A stretch of DNA of 64,000 bases from Betaproteobacteria bacterium HGW-Betaproteobacteria-3 (GTDB lineage Bacteria > Pseudomonadota > Gammaproteobacteria > Burkholderiales > Burkholderiaceae_C). Numbering within the stretch: the stretch's first letter is position 1; every line of letters starts with the position of its first letter. Made by a program: the position numbers and the translations under genes. The notes under the pieces are model-generated. The model ran no database searches. It saw only the letters and a program-made list of their open reading frames with translations, and was not told the origin of the DNA. The stretch is from contig PHCI01000001.1 in assembly GCA_002842205.1 (NCBI GenBank), forward strand, positions 1 through 64,000, written 5' to 3'. This document shows positions 1 to 10,677 of this stretch, piece by piece.

Positions 1-1
1 C

Positions 2-2179
2 AGCGTCACGCCGGTGGTGGACCTGAGTCTGATCAAAATAGCCAGCACCAGCACGCCGAGCGCGGGCGGCACGCTGAGCTACAGCCTGGTGCTGGGCAAT
101 GCGGGCCCGAGCCCGGCGGTGGGGGCGAGCTTCACGGACACCCTGCCCGCGGGCCTGGGCACGCTCACCAACGTCGCCAGTGCGGTCAGCGCGGGCGCTG
201 GCACGACCAGCTTCACGGCCACGGCCACGGGCCTGAGCGGCTCGGTGACGATCCCGGCGGGCGGGGTGGTGACGGTGACCTTCCAGGTCAGCGTGGTGGC
301 CAACGTCACCGGCAGCATCGTCAACGTGGCCAATGTGAGCGTGCCGACGGGGGCCACCGACACCACGCCAGGCAACAACACGGGCACGGCGACGGTCACG
401 CTTGCGCTGGCACCAAACGCGACAGTCTCAGGGATTGCGTATTACGACATCAACCGCGATCGCTTTCTGGATGGCGGCGATCCGCCGCTGGTGGGGTTCC
501 GCGTGGAACTGATCACCGTGACAGGCACTGCCACAGCCGTTGTCGGGACTGCGACCACGGACGCCGCTGGCCGCTACACCATCCCAGGACAACTGCCGGG
601 TAGCAACTATCGCGTCCAGTTCCGGGATCCTACGGGCAATACGATTTACGGGACGCCGTTCAACCAGGCCACACAAACCCAAGGTGGGCAGCCGTCTACG
701 GGCAGCAATTCGCTGACCAGCGCGATTTCGCCATCGCAAACCGTGGCCGTCGCGGGCTTTATCGATGGCGTCACCCTCTATGCCGGTGACAACACCGTCA
801 ACCAGAACCTGCCGCTGGACCCCAGTGGGGTGGTCTACGACGCGCTGCAGCGCACCCCGATCGCGGGGGCCACGGTCAGGTTGGTAGGCCCTGCGGGCTT
901 TGATCCTGCCCTGCATTTGCTTGGGGGCGCAGCCAATGCATCCCAACTCACCCCGGCGATCGGCGCGTACCAGTTCCTTCTTCTGTCAAACGCACCATCA
1001 GGTGTTTACAGCCTTGAGGTGACGCCGCCCAACGGCTACGCCAATGTGCCTGCCGCGCAAGGGGGTGTCGCGGCGCCGCAAGGCACGTTCAGTGTGCCAG
1101 CGGGCGTGAACGCGATTCAGGCCCAGTCGACCCCACCGGTTCAAGGGGTCACCGGGGTGGGTCCGCTGGGCGGCGTGGGAACGCAGTACTTCCTGCAGTT
1201 CGCGTTCACCTTCCCGGGTTCGGGGGCGGTGCTGAACAACCACATTCCCCTGGACCCACTGGCCTCCGGTGCGGTGTTGATCAGCAAGGTGGGCAACAAG
1301 ACGGTCGCGGAACTTGGCGATTCGGTTCAATACACCATTCGCATCCGCAACACCACGGGGGCATCGGTGGCTGGGGTCAAGGTCGAAGACGTTCTTCCGC
1401 CTGGATTCCGCTACATCCTGGGGACGGCACGCTTCAACAATGCCGTGATTGCCAACCCTGACGGTGGCGTGGGTCGCAATCTGGTGTTCAACGTGGGGGA
1501 TGTCGCGGCCAACACCACGGCAGAGCTGACGTATTTTGTCCGGATTGGCGTGGGGTCTGCCCAAGGAGGAGGCGTCAACCGCGCCACGGCGGTCTTCACA
1601 GGCCCTGGCGGTGTGCTCGTCCGGTCCAACACGGCGCAATACAAAGTGAACGTGCAGGGGGGCGTCTTCAGCAACGAGGGTTGCATCATTGGCAAGGTCT
1701 ACGCCGACTGGGACGGTGACCACATGCAGGACAACGCCAGCGGTTCGCGTGAGCTGGGCATTCCTGGCGTGCGACTGGTGATGCTCGATGGCACCTATGT
1801 GATCACCGACAGTGAAGGCAAGTACAGCCTCTGTGGCGTCAAGAGCCAGACCCATGTCATCAAGGTTGACCGCTCGACCCTGCCCCGGGGTGCCCGCATG
1901 GTGCCTTCCAGCAACCGCAATGCCGGTGTCGGGGACAGCCTGTTTGTCGATCTCAAGGGCGGCGAACTGGCCCGCGCGGATTTCATTGAAGGTTCGCGCA
2001 GCGCAGAAGTTCTGGATCAGATCAAGGCCCGCCGCGCTCAGGGTGGGGAGGACGTGCCAGAGACCGAAAGCGGTCGCCCACTGAAGATTGATAACAATGC
2101 TTTGGGAGGGCAACAACAGATCCTGCCCTTGCCGCGGCAAAGCGGGCCGACGCCTGTGCTTCCCGGGAGGGCGCAATGA
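2..2179 (+). CDS. DUF11/SdrB-type repeat surface protein, 3' part
   Basis: The frame is open at the left edge and already inside a repeat, so the gene starts outside the window; about 725 C-terminal residues are visible. Domains in order: a DUF11 (conserved repeat) Ig-like domain at about 1-135, an SdrD B-like domain at about 140-235 (starting VSGIAYYDINRDRFLDGGD, an Asp-rich Ca-binding type loop), a second carboxypeptidase-regulatory/SdrB-like fold at about 275-350, a second DUF11 domain at about 425-550 (GDSVQYTIRIRNTT), and a last SdrB-like domain at about 560-650 with DWDGDHMQD and two cysteines (GCIIG, SLCGV) that could pair. A polar, Pro/Gly-rich tail follows. Such proteins are secreted, surface-exposed and often very long. 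The stop codon overlaps the start of the next gene (ATGA), so the two are translationally coupled. No sortase motif is visible; anchoring may rely on the barrel downstream. The family call is firm, the function is not known. Confidence 0.8.
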   Translation, partial: SVTPVVDLSLIKIASTSTPSAGGTLSYSLVLGNAGPSPAVGASFTDTLPAGLGTLTNVASAVSAGAGTTSFTATATGLSGSVTIPAGGVVTVTFQVSVVANVTGSIVNVANVSVPTGATDTTPGNNTGTATVTLALAPNATVSGIAYYDINRDRFLDGGDPPLVGFRVELITVTGTATAVVGTATTDAAGRYTIPGQLPGSNYRVQFRDPTGNTIYGTPFNQATQTQGGQPSTGSNSLTSAISPSQTVAVAGFIDGVTLYAGDNTVNQNLPLDPSGVVYDALQRTPIAGATVRLVGPAGFDPALHLLGGAANASQLTPAIGAYQFLLLSNAPSGVYSLEVTPPNGYANVPAAQGGVAAPQGTFSVPAGVNAIQAQSTPPVQGVTGVGPLGGVGTQYFLQFAFTFPGSGAVLNNHIPLDPLASGAVLISKVGNKTVAELGDSVQYTIRIRNTTGASVAGVKVEDVLPPGFRYILGTARFNNAVIANPDGGVGRNLVFNVGDVAANTTAELTYFVRIGVGSAQGGGVNRATAVFTGPGGVLVRSNTAQYKVNVQGGVFSNEGCIIGKVYADWDGDHMQDNASGSRELGIPGVRLVMLDGTYVITDSEGKYSLCGVKSQTHVIKVDRSTLPRGARMVPSSNRNAGVGDSLFVDLKGGELARADFIEGSRSAEVLDQIKARRAQGGEDVPETESGRPLKIDNNALGGQQQILPLPRQSGPTPVLPGRAQ

Positions 2180-5100
2180 GGCTTTGGCGCTGGTTGTTGG
2201 ATCAGGACGTGAAGCGGCGCACTCCGGTTGCGCTGGCGGTGGTGTTGCTGCACGGTGCAGCAATGGCGCAGACGGCACCTGCGGCCACGAGTGCAGATAC
2301 GCTGGACAGCCGCAACCTGTTCGAGTCTGGTGGACAAGAGGGGATTGGCCCGCGCCCGTTCACCTCGTTTGCCGAGCGCCTGACCACACCGGTCGACAAG
2401 ATATCGATCAAGGTGGCCGCTGACAACCTGCCGGCGGACGGCGTCAGCGGCACCGACGTCAGCGTGCAGTTGGTGGATGGCAAAGGTCAGGTGATCCGTG
2501 AGGACGTCAATGTCAGTATTGAAGTGGATGGCGGGGCGCGGATTCTGCTGCCCGGCCGCCTGACCTCCGAGTCGGGTGCTGACCGCGGGGACGTGGACCG
2601 CATCGAGCCCGGTGTCCAGGTGATGGTCAAGAATGGCCAGCTGCAGTTCAAACTGATTGCGCCGTACCGACCCGACGCCGTGAATCTCCGGGTTTCGGTC
2701 CGCGGTGTGGTGCAACGGGCCGTGGTGCGGTATGTGCCCGACCTGCGCGAGATGATCGCGGTCGGCTTGCTCGAAGGCCGCATTCGTTCAGACCGCTTTG
2801 ATCCGCGCAAGATCGCCCCGGCGGGCGATGATGACGGCTTCGACACCGAACTGCGGGGGTTCACCAAAGACTTCAATGGCGGCAAGTCGCAGGCGGGCGG
2901 CCGGGCGGCCTTGTACCTCAAGGGCAAGATCAAGGGCGAGTATCTGCTGACGCTGGCCTACGACTCCGACAAATACCCCCGCAACACGCTGTTCAAGGAC
3001 GTCAACCCCAATGATTTCTACCCGGTGTACGGGGATTCGAGCGTGCGCGGGGTGGACGCCCAGAGCAACAGCAAGCTTTATGTGCGCGTGGACGACAAGC
3101 TCAGTTACCTGCTGTGGGGCGACTACACCACCCAGGACACCAACCCCGCGCGGCAATTGAGCCAGTACAGCCGGTCGCTGACCGGTGCCCGCGGCCATTA
3201 CGAAGAAGGCCGGATCACCGCCAACGGATTTGCAGCGCAACAGTCTTACCGGCAGGTGATCGATGAGTTCCCAGCGCGAGGGGTTTCCGGCCCTTACGCG
3301 GTGTCCAACCCCAGCGGGATCAAAGGGTCCGAGAAAATTGAAATCATCGTGCGTGACCGCAACCGGCCGTCACTGGTGCTCAAGACCACCGAACTGACGC
3401 GGACCAACGACTACGAATTCGAACCGTTTGACGGGAAGATTCTCTTCCGCGCACCGATCCCGAGCTTCGATGACCAGCTCAATCCGGTTTCCATCCGGGT
3501 GACTTACGAAGTCGAGCAGGGCGGCGCCAGCTTCTGGGTGTACGGTGCCGATGGCGCCCTCAAGCTCACTGACAGCGCCACGGTGGGCATCGCTGCGGTG
3601 CGCGATGAAAATCCGGCCGCACCCTATGAAGTCCAGGGGGCCAACGCGCGTCTGAAGCTGGGCAAGAACACCGAGCTGATTGCCGAGGTGGCCCGCACCC
3701 GCAGCGTGGTCAACACCAATGCCAACGGCTTCAACACCAACAACAGCAACAATTTTGTCGGCAAATCCGGTGAACTGACCGGGACGGCCGCGCGGGTGGA
3801 AATTCGCCACTCGGATGAGGACCTGCGTTTGCGCGGTTATGCCATCGAGGCCAGCAACGACTTCAACAATGCCACGGCGGGCATCACGGGGGGCAAGCGC
3901 GAAGCCGGTGTTGCCGGTGTGTACCAGGTCAACAAGCAGGTCTCGATCAATGCCGAAGCCACGCGCTCGGACGACCGCATTCTGGACACCCGCAGTGATG
4001 CGACGGCACTGGGCATCGATCTCAAGCTCACCGACCGGCTGACGATTGGCGGCGGGGTCCGCCATGTCAATCAGGACGCCGTCACGCTGAACGGCCTGAC
4101 TGGCAACGTCTGCTCCAATGGTGCCACGGGCAGCAGCACGGGCTTCAACAATGGTTTTGGCATCAGTCAGCAAGGCAACCAGCAAATCGATCCCGCCACC
4201 GGCCTGCCCGTGGTGTGTTCGCCGACCAGTCTGTCTTCGACCCTGCCGGTCGCCCCCACGTCGCTGGACCGCACGTCGGTGTTTGGCCGGGTCGGCTACA
4301 AGCTGACCGACACCGTCAATCTGCTGGGCGAACTGCAACGCGAAACCGGTGCCGACAACACCACCCTCTACCGCGTGGGTGCCGACTGGCAACTCGACGA
4401 GAAAACCCGCCTGTATTCCCGGTATGAGCATGCCCGCACATTTGGCGGCGCCTACGGCCTGGGCGTTGGCGACACGGCCAACACCTTCAACGTCGGGGTC
4501 GATACACAATACATGAAAGACGGGTCGCTTTACAGCGAATACCGCTTGCGCGATGCCACCAATGGACGCGATGTCCAGACTGCCGTGGGTTTGCGCAATG
4601 GCTGGCGCGTGGCCGAAGGCCTGCGCCTGCTGACCAACGTGGAGCGCCTGGCGGCCACCACGGGCAATGCGACGGCAGCAGGTCTTGGGCTGGAGTACAC
4701 CGGCAGCGAGTTGTGGAAAGGCTCTGGCCGCATCGAGTGGCGCGAAGACCCCCAGAACACCAACTGGCTGCTCACGGCCGGTCTGGCCCGCAAGATCGAC
4801 CGCAACTGGACCCTGTTGGCACGTGACTTCGCCAGCCGCGTGCTGCCGCGCGCCGGGGGTGCTGCCGACCGCACGCAAAACCGGTTCCAGGTCGGGTTCG
4901 CCTACCGGCCCGTGGACACCAACAAATTCGATGCCCTCGGGCTGTACGAACACCGGATCGACAACGACCGTGTGGCGCTGACCGACAGCACCACCCACAT
5001 TGCCAACGTGCGGGCCAACTACCACCCCACGCGCGTCTGGACGTTATCGGGGCGTGCCGCCTTCAAGCGCGTCAACGAACTGCTGCTGGGCACCGTGCGC

Positions 5101-5436
5101 GACAGCTACAACGCCGGGCTGGTGGGCGGGCGCGTCACCTACGACGTGACCAACCGCTGGTCCGTCGGCACGCTGGTGTCCGTGCTGCAAGGCCAGAACA
5201 GCGCGCGCCAGTATGCCTATGGACTGGAAGTGGGCTACGTCGTGATGGACAACCTGTTGGTGACCCTGGGCTACAACTGGAGCGGCTTCCGTGACGGTGA
5301 CCTGACCGGTGGCGACTACACCAACCGCGGTTGGGTGTTCGGCATGCGCTACAAGTTTGACGAGGATCTGTTCAAGAAGAACGATCCGGCCGTGAACAAA
5401 ACCCTGAGCCCTGCCGTGGCACCCGCCCAACCATGA
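2176..5436 (+). CDS. large outer-membrane beta-barrel protein with N-terminal Ig-like domain
   Basis: 1086 residues. An N-terminal segment (KRRTPVALAVVLLHGAAMAQ, likely cut after AMA) looks like a signal peptide with a long n-region. Residues about 65-190 resemble an invasin-type Ig fold (DKISIKVAADNLPADGVSG). From about 200 onward the sequence alternates short amphipathic strands with polar turns rich in Tyr, Arg, Asp and Asn, as in outer-membrane barrels, and it ends with strand-like segments (GWVFGMRYKFDEDLF) before a disordered tail. No TonB box or plug domain was recognised, so TonB-dependent receptor is not favoured. It starts 4 bases inside the preceding DUF11 gene and its stop overlaps an in-frame ATG of the OmpA lipoprotein region, so the three form one unit. 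A role as exporter or outer-membrane anchor for the DUF11 protein is inferred from context only. Confidence 0.75.
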   Translation: MRLWRWLLDQDVKRRTPVALAVVLLHGAAMAQTAPAATSADTLDSRNLFESGGQEGIGPRPFTSFAERLTTPVDKISIKVAADNLPADGVSGTDVSVQLVDGKGQVIREDVNVSIEVDGGARILLPGRLTSESGADRGDVDRIEPGVQVMVKNGQLQFKLIAPYRPDAVNLRVSVRGVVQRAVVRYVPDLREMIAVGLLEGRIRSDRFDPRKIAPAGDDDGFDTELRGFTKDFNGGKSQAGGRAALYLKGKIKGEYLLTLAYDSDKYPRNTLFKDVNPNDFYPVYGDSSVRGVDAQSNSKLYVRVDDKLSYLLWGDYTTQDTNPARQLSQYSRSLTGARGHYEEGRITANGFAAQQSYRQVIDEFPARGVSGPYAVSNPSGIKGSEKIEIIVRDRNRPSLVLKTTELTRTNDYEFEPFDGKILFRAPIPSFDDQLNPVSIRVTYEVEQGGASFWVYGADGALKLTDSATVGIAAVRDENPAAPYEVQGANARLKLGKNTELIAEVARTRSVVNTNANGFNTNNSNNFVGKSGELTGTAARVEIRHSDEDLRLRGYAIEASNDFNNATAGITGGKREAGVAGVYQVNKQVSINAEATRSDDRILDTRSDATALGIDLKLTDRLTIGGGVRHVNQDAVTLNGLTGNVCSNGATGSSTGFNNGFGISQQGNQQIDPATGLPVVCSPTSLSSTLPVAPTSLDRTSVFGRVGYKLTDTVNLLGELQRETGADNTTLYRVGADWQLDEKTRLYSRYEHARTFGGAYGLGVGDTANTFNVGVDTQYMKDGSLYSEYRLRDATNGRDVQTAVGLRNGWRVAEGLRLLTNVERLAATTGNATAAGLGLEYTGSELWKGSGRIEWREDPQNTNWLLTAGLARKIDRNWTLLARDFASRVLPRAGGAADRTQNRFQVGFAYRPVDTNKFDALGLYEHRIDNDRVALTDSTTHIANVRANYHPTRVWTLSGRAAFKRVNELLLGTVRDSYNAGLVGGRVTYDVTNRWSVGTLVSVLQGQNSARQYAYGLEVGYVVMDNLLVTLGYNWSGFRDGDLTGGDYTNRGWVFGMRYKFDEDLFKKNDPAVNKTLSPAVAPAQP

Positions 5437-5447
5437 AGAGGATGGCC

Positions 5448-6524
5448 ATGAACAGAATTCTTCCCCTGAGCGTGCTCGCGTTGGCCCTGGCGGGCTGTGG
5501 CAGCTTCCTGGCGTCTGGCGAGGCCTCGCCGGGTGCGGGGGGCCAGGCTGCCCTGAACCCGCAATCCAGCCGCATCACCGACCGTCGCATCCTGGCCGAC
5601 CGCCAGACCCTGGAGTCGGTGCAGCAACGGCTGCGTGCGCTCAACGAGGGTGGCATTCCCCAAGGCAGTTACCCGCTGGCCAAAGCCCAGTGCTGGCTGG
5701 ATACCGCCAAATCGCAGTACCACGAGAACGACCGCACGGGCTACATCGAGGCATCGCTGGCCGAATCCATCACGATTGTCCAGGCCCTGGAGGCGGACAA
5801 GACCGCGCAGGTCGGGCTGGAGACCCCGCTGGTGGCGCGCAGCACACGGCTGCGCCCCGACCTCTGGGCAGCGCTGGCGCAATACAAATCCCAGGCGTCC
5901 ACCCTGAGCTGCACCGCCCGCACGGTGGCCTGTGCCGAGGTCCGGCTGGTGCGCGCGGGACATGCCGAGGAGCAGACCGGCTGGCGCCAGGCGACACCCC
6001 ATGTGCAAATGGTGGAAGACGCGCTGCGGGTAGCGGCGCAAGAAGCCGCCAGCTGCCCGCCAGCACTGTCGGCTGCCGCGGCGGTGGCGCCAGTCGCGCC
6101 GGTCGCCCCTGCGTCAGCCGTGCAGACGCTCACACGCGAAACCTATGTGATCCTGGCCGACGCCCTGTTCCAGTTTGACAAGTCCAGGGCCGAAGACATG
6201 CTGCCCGGAGGACGCCAACGGCTCGCCGATGTGGCCCAGCGCCTCAAGGGTTACCAGTCGATCCAGACCCTGACCATTGCCGGACACACCGACCGCCTGG
6301 GCGACGACGCCTACAACGACCGCCTGTCTCAGGCGCGGGCCGACACCGTCAAGGCCTATCTGGCCAGCCTGGGCGTGCAAGCGCAAACCGTGCAGGCGCG
6401 CGGTGTGGGCGAGCGCGAACCGGTCACCCAGAACTGCGCGGATGCGCAGCCACGCGCTGCGCTCATCCAGTGCCTGCAGGCAGACCGCCGCGTCACCATC
6501 GAAGTCACCGGCGTCGTCAAGTAG
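5448..6524 (+). CDS. OmpA-domain outer-membrane lipoprotein
   Basis: I chose the ATG at 5448 over the one at 5433, because an AGAGG ribosome-binding site sits just before it and it gives a compact lipoprotein signal (MNRILPLSVLALALAGC, lipobox LAGC). The middle (about 30-210) is helical and contains Cys pairs. The C-terminal third is an OmpA-like peptidoglycan-binding domain: LFQFDKSRAEDMLPGG, IAGHTDRLGDDAYNDRLSQA with the diaminopimelate-binding Asp and Arg region, and RRVTIEV near the end. It should sit in the inner leaflet of the outer membrane and bind peptidoglycan. Being third in the coupled DUF11-barrel-OmpA unit, it probably tethers that complex to the wall (inference). It converges with ridA, only 12 bases away. 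Confidence 0.85.
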   Translation: MNRILPLSVLALALAGCGSFLASGEASPGAGGQAALNPQSSRITDRRILADRQTLESVQQRLRALNEGGIPQGSYPLAKAQCWLDTAKSQYHENDRTGYIEASLAESITIVQALEADKTAQVGLETPLVARSTRLRPDLWAALAQYKSQASTLSCTARTVACAEVRLVRAGHAEEQTGWRQATPHVQMVEDALRVAAQEAASCPPALSAAAAVAPVAPVAPASAVQTLTRETYVILADALFQFDKSRAEDMLPGGRQRLADVAQRLKGYQSIQTLTIAGHTDRLGDDAYNDRLSQARADTVKAYLASLGVQAQTVQARGVGEREPVTQNCADAQPRAALIQCLQADRRVTIEVTGVVK

Positions 6525-6536
6525 CGCGGCGCAGCG

Positions 6537-6938
6537 TCAGGTGACGTCCGGGACCACGGCCGTGACCTCGATCTCGATCCTGGCGCGCTGCTCCATGAGC
6601 GCGGCCACTTCCACGCAGGTCATGGCCGGGAAGTTGCGCCCCATCACCTCGCGGTAGACCGCGCCCAACTCGGCCAGCCGTGCGTGGTATTCGACGCGGT
6701 CCACGATGTACCAGGTCATGCGCACCATGTGTTCCGGTGCGGCACCGGCTTCGCGCAACACGGCCGCCACGTTGCGCAGCGTCTGGGCGGTTTGCGCGAT
6801 GAAATCATCGGTCTCAAACTGCTGTTGCGCGTTCCAGCCGATCTGGCCGCCCACAAAGACGAGTGTGCCGCGTGCGGCGATGCCGTTGGCATAGCCCTTG
6901 GGTTGGGTCCAGTCGGGTGGTTGGAGAAGTTTGTGCAT
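6537..6938 (-). CDS. RidA family deaminase
   Basis: 133 residues, the usual size of the RidA/YjgF/Rid family, which hydrolyses reactive enamine or imine intermediates. Visible family features are GTLVFVGGQIGWN near the N-terminus, the run TAQTLRNVAAVLREAG, and RARIEIEVTAVVP at the C-terminus, whose Arg matches the conserved substrate-binding position. It is the last gene of the six-gene aromatic-acid operon, 25 bases after the CoA ligase. A Rid-type protein also accompanies the Azoarcus evansii 2-aminobenzoyl-CoA genes, where loss of ammonia from an enamine-like ring product would need such an enzyme. This fits an aminated aromatic substrate better than a purely hydroxylated one, but it is indirect evidence. 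Confidence 0.85.
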   Translation of the reverse strand: MHKLLQPPDWTQPKGYANGIAARGTLVFVGGQIGWNAQQQFETDDFIAQTAQTLRNVAAVLREAGAAPEHMVRMTWYIVDRVEYHARLAELGAVYREVMGRNFPAMTCVEVAALMEQRARIEIEVTAVVPDVT

Positions 6939-6963
6939 CTGAAAGGGGTCCTTGAAAGCCGTG

Positions 6964-8601
6964 TCAGGCCTGTCGCAGCTTGAAGCGCTGCAGCTTGCCG
7001 GTTTCGGTCCGTGGCAGGCTGGCCATGAATTCGATTTCGCGCGGGTATTTGTACGGGGCCAGCGTGGCCTTCACGTGGTCCTGCAAGGCCTTGACCAGCG
7101 CCGCGTCGCCCGCATGCCCGGGTTTGAGCACGCAAAACGCCTTGACGATCATGCCGCGCTCGGCGTCGGGTCGCCCGATGACACCGCATTCGGCCACCGC
7201 CGGGTGCTGGAGCAGTGCGTCTTCGACCTCGGGGCCGCCCACGTTGTAGCCTGCGGTGATGATCATGTCGTCGTCACGCGCCTGGTAGAAAAAGTACCCG
7301 TCCGTGTCCTGCACGAAGGCGTCGCCGGGGTAGTTCCAGCCGTCCCTCACATAGCGCGTCTGGCGGGCGTCGTCGAGGTATTTGCAGCCGGTCGGCCCGA
7401 TCACCGCCAGTTTGCCGACCGTGCCGCGCGGCACTTCGCGGCCCTGGTCATCGACCACTTTGGCGGTGTAGCCCGGTACCACCTTGCCAACGGCGCCGCG
7501 CCGCACGTCGGTGCCTGCCGCCGAAATGAAGATGTGGAACATCTCAGTGGCACCGATGCCGTCGAGCATCTCGATGCCGGTGGCGTCTTTCCAGAGCTGG
7601 CGCGTGGCGTCGGGCAGCGCCTCGCCGGCGCTCACGCAGATGCGCAGGCTGGGCAGGCCGTGCTGTTTGGCGAACGGTGCCATCTGGCGGTAGAAGGTGG
7701 GCGCGGTGTAGCAGATGGTCGCGCCCACGTCGCGGATGCGCAGCACCATGGCTTCGGGCGTGTAGGGAATGTCGGGGAAGTAAATGGAGGCGCCCGCCCA
7801 CATGGGGAACACCAGCAACCCGCCCAGACCGAAGGTGAAGGCCAGCGGCGGCGACCCGACCACGATGTCGTCGGGGGTGGCCTTGAGCACGTGGCGCGGC
7901 CAGGCCTCGCAGGCGGCCAGCACGTCGCGGTGGGTGTGCACGGCGGCCTTGGGTGTGCCGGTGGTGCCCGAGGTGAAGGCCAGCAGCGCGATGTCGTCGG
8001 CCGACGTGGGGCAGGCGGTGAAGCGGCCGTCCTTCTGCGCCGAACGCACCGCCAGCGAGCCCGGCTCGTTCATGAGGTTGAAGGGCACGATCGTGTGCAG
8101 CACCGGGTGGTTTTGCTGCGCCGTCTGCAATTCGCCCAGCAGCGTGGCGTCGCACAGCGCCACGGTGGGTTGCGCCTTGGCAATGATCTCGCCCAGCTCC
8201 TTGGCCCGCAGCAGCGGCATGGTGGCCACTGCGACCAGCCCGGCCTTCACCACGGCCAGCCAGGCCAGCGCCATGCCGATCGAGTTGCCCCCGCGCAGCA
8301 GCACGCGGTTGCCGGGGATCAGATTCAGGTCTTCGGTCAGCACCTGGGCAATGCGGTCCACCCGGTCTTTCACATCGGCGTAGCTCAGCGTGATGCGCTC
8401 GGAGCGCAGCAGCGGCCGGTCGGCCCAACCCTTGTCGGCGGCCTTGTCCAGCAGCTCCGTGACCAGATTGCACTGCGGCGGCAACTGCAGCTCGGGCAGG
8501 TCATGGCGCAGGGTGGGCCACTGTTGCGGCGGCGGCAGCCGGTCGTGGACAAAGCGGTCGGTCTGGGCGCTGGGCGCTGATGAATGGAAGGTTTCGGGCA
8601 T
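6964..8601 (-). CDS. aromatic acid-CoA ligase (2-aminobenzoate/benzoate-CoA ligase type)
   Basis: 545-residue AMP-forming acyl-CoA synthetase. The AMP-binding signature LLAFTSGTTGTPKAAVHTHR lies at about 200-220, the adenylation motif GIGATEMFHIF near 345, the hinge region YQARDDDMIITAGYNVGG near 435, and the catalytic Lys in PRTETGKLQRFKL close to the end. The length and the N-terminal layout fit the 2-aminobenzoate/benzoate-CoA ligase branch (like abmG of Azoarcus evansii). It would activate the aromatic acid to its CoA ester in the cytoplasm, supplying the fused monooxygenase/reductase encoded at the head of the same operon. The gap to the upstream dehydrogenase gene is 3 bases. The exact substrate (2-aminobenzoate, salicylate, benzoate) cannot be read from the sequence. 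Confidence 0.8.
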   Translation of the reverse strand: MPETFHSSAPSAQTDRFVHDRLPPPQQWPTLRHDLPELQLPPQCNLVTELLDKAADKGWADRPLLRSERITLSYADVKDRVDRIAQVLTEDLNLIPGNRVLLRGGNSIGMALAWLAVVKAGLVAVATMPLLRAKELGEIIAKAQPTVALCDATLLGELQTAQQNHPVLHTIVPFNLMNEPGSLAVRSAQKDGRFTACPTSADDIALLAFTSGTTGTPKAAVHTHRDVLAACEAWPRHVLKATPDDIVVGSPPLAFTFGLGGLLVFPMWAGASIYFPDIPYTPEAMVLRIRDVGATICYTAPTFYRQMAPFAKQHGLPSLRICVSAGEALPDATRQLWKDATGIEMLDGIGATEMFHIFISAAGTDVRRGAVGKVVPGYTAKVVDDQGREVPRGTVGKLAVIGPTGCKYLDDARQTRYVRDGWNYPGDAFVQDTDGYFFYQARDDDMIITAGYNVGGPEVEDALLQHPAVAECGVIGRPDAERGMIVKAFCVLKPGHAGDAALVKALQDHVKATLAPYKYPREIEFMASLPRTETGKLQRFKLRQA

Positions 8602-8604
8602 GGT

Positions 8605-9819
<1,215 letters not shown>

Positions 9820-9822
9820 GGC

Positions 9823-10677
9823 TCAATCCCCGCCAAACACGGGCTTTTGCTTGGCCGAAAACGCCTCGTAGGCGCGGCGGAAATCCTGCGTCTGCATGCA
9901 GATGGCCTGGGCCTGGGCTTCGGCCTCGACGGCTTGCTCGATGGTCATGGCCCATTCCTGCTGCAGCATGGTCTTGGTCATGCCGTGTGCAAAGGTCGGG
10001 CCCTCGGCCAGCTCGCGGGCCAGTGCCTGCGCTCGGGGCAGCAGGTCGGTGCGGTCGTGCAGCGCATTGAAAAATCCCCACGCCAACCCTTCGGCCGCGG
10101 TCATGGCGCGCCCGGTGAACAGCAGTTCGGAGGCGCGCCCCTGCCCGATCACGCGCGGCAGCAGCGCGCAGGCGCCCATGTCGGCCCCGGCCAGGCCGAC
10201 GCGCGTGAACAGAAAGGCCGTGCGGGTGTCGACGGTGCCCAGGCGGAGGTCGCAGGCCAGCGCCATCATCGCGCCCGCACCGGCGCAAATGCCGTCGATG
10301 GCGCCGATCACCGGCTGCGGGCAGTTGCGCAGGGTTTTGACGAGCTCGCCCGTCATGCGGGTGAACTCCAGCAGCTCGGGCATGGTCATCCGGGTGAGCG
10401 GCCCGATGATTTCATGCACGTCGCCGCCCGAGCAGAAGTTGCCGCCCGCGCCCGTGATCACCACGGCCTTCACGTCGGTGGCGAACTTGAGCGAATGGAA
10501 CAGGTCGCGCAACTCGGCGTAGGACTCGAAGGTCAGCGGGTTTTTGCGCTCGGGGCGGTTGAGCGTGACGGTGCCGACACCGTGATCGAAATGCCAGGCA
10601 AAGTGACGTGCGGCATGGCTGCCTTTGGCGGAAAACTGCGCCTGCATCGGGTTGCCGGCGGCCATGTAGTGCTTCAT
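9823..10677 (-). CDS. enoyl-CoA hydratase family protein
   Basis: 284-residue crotonase-fold protein. Oxyanion-hole segments are visible: [19 protein letters not shown] at about 72-90 and [19 protein letters not shown] at about 125-143, followed by [20 protein letters not shown], where Asp replaces the second catalytic Glu of typical hydratases. The C-terminus has [13 protein letters not shown], usual for the family. It probably adds water to, or opens, the ring-derived CoA ester after the monooxygenase/reductase step. It overlaps the upstream marR gene by 4 bases (ATGA) and precedes the dehydrogenase gene by 3 bases. An abmC-like role in 2-aminobenzoyl-CoA metabolism is inferred from gene order. 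Confidence 0.85.
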   Translation of the reverse strand: MKHYMAAGNPMQAQFSAKGSHAARHFAWHFDHGVGTVTLNRPERKNPLTFESYAELRDLFHSLKFATDVKAVVITGAGGNFCSGGDVHEIIGPLTRMTMPELLEFTRMTGELVKTLRNCPQPVIGAIDGICAGAGAMMALACDLRLGTVDTRTAFLFTRVGLAGADMGACALLPRVIGQGRASELLFTGRAMTAAEGLAWGFFNALHDRTDLLPRAQALARELAEGPTFAHGMTKTMLQQEWAMTIEQAVEAEAQAQAICMQTQDFRRAYEAFSAKQKPVFGGD

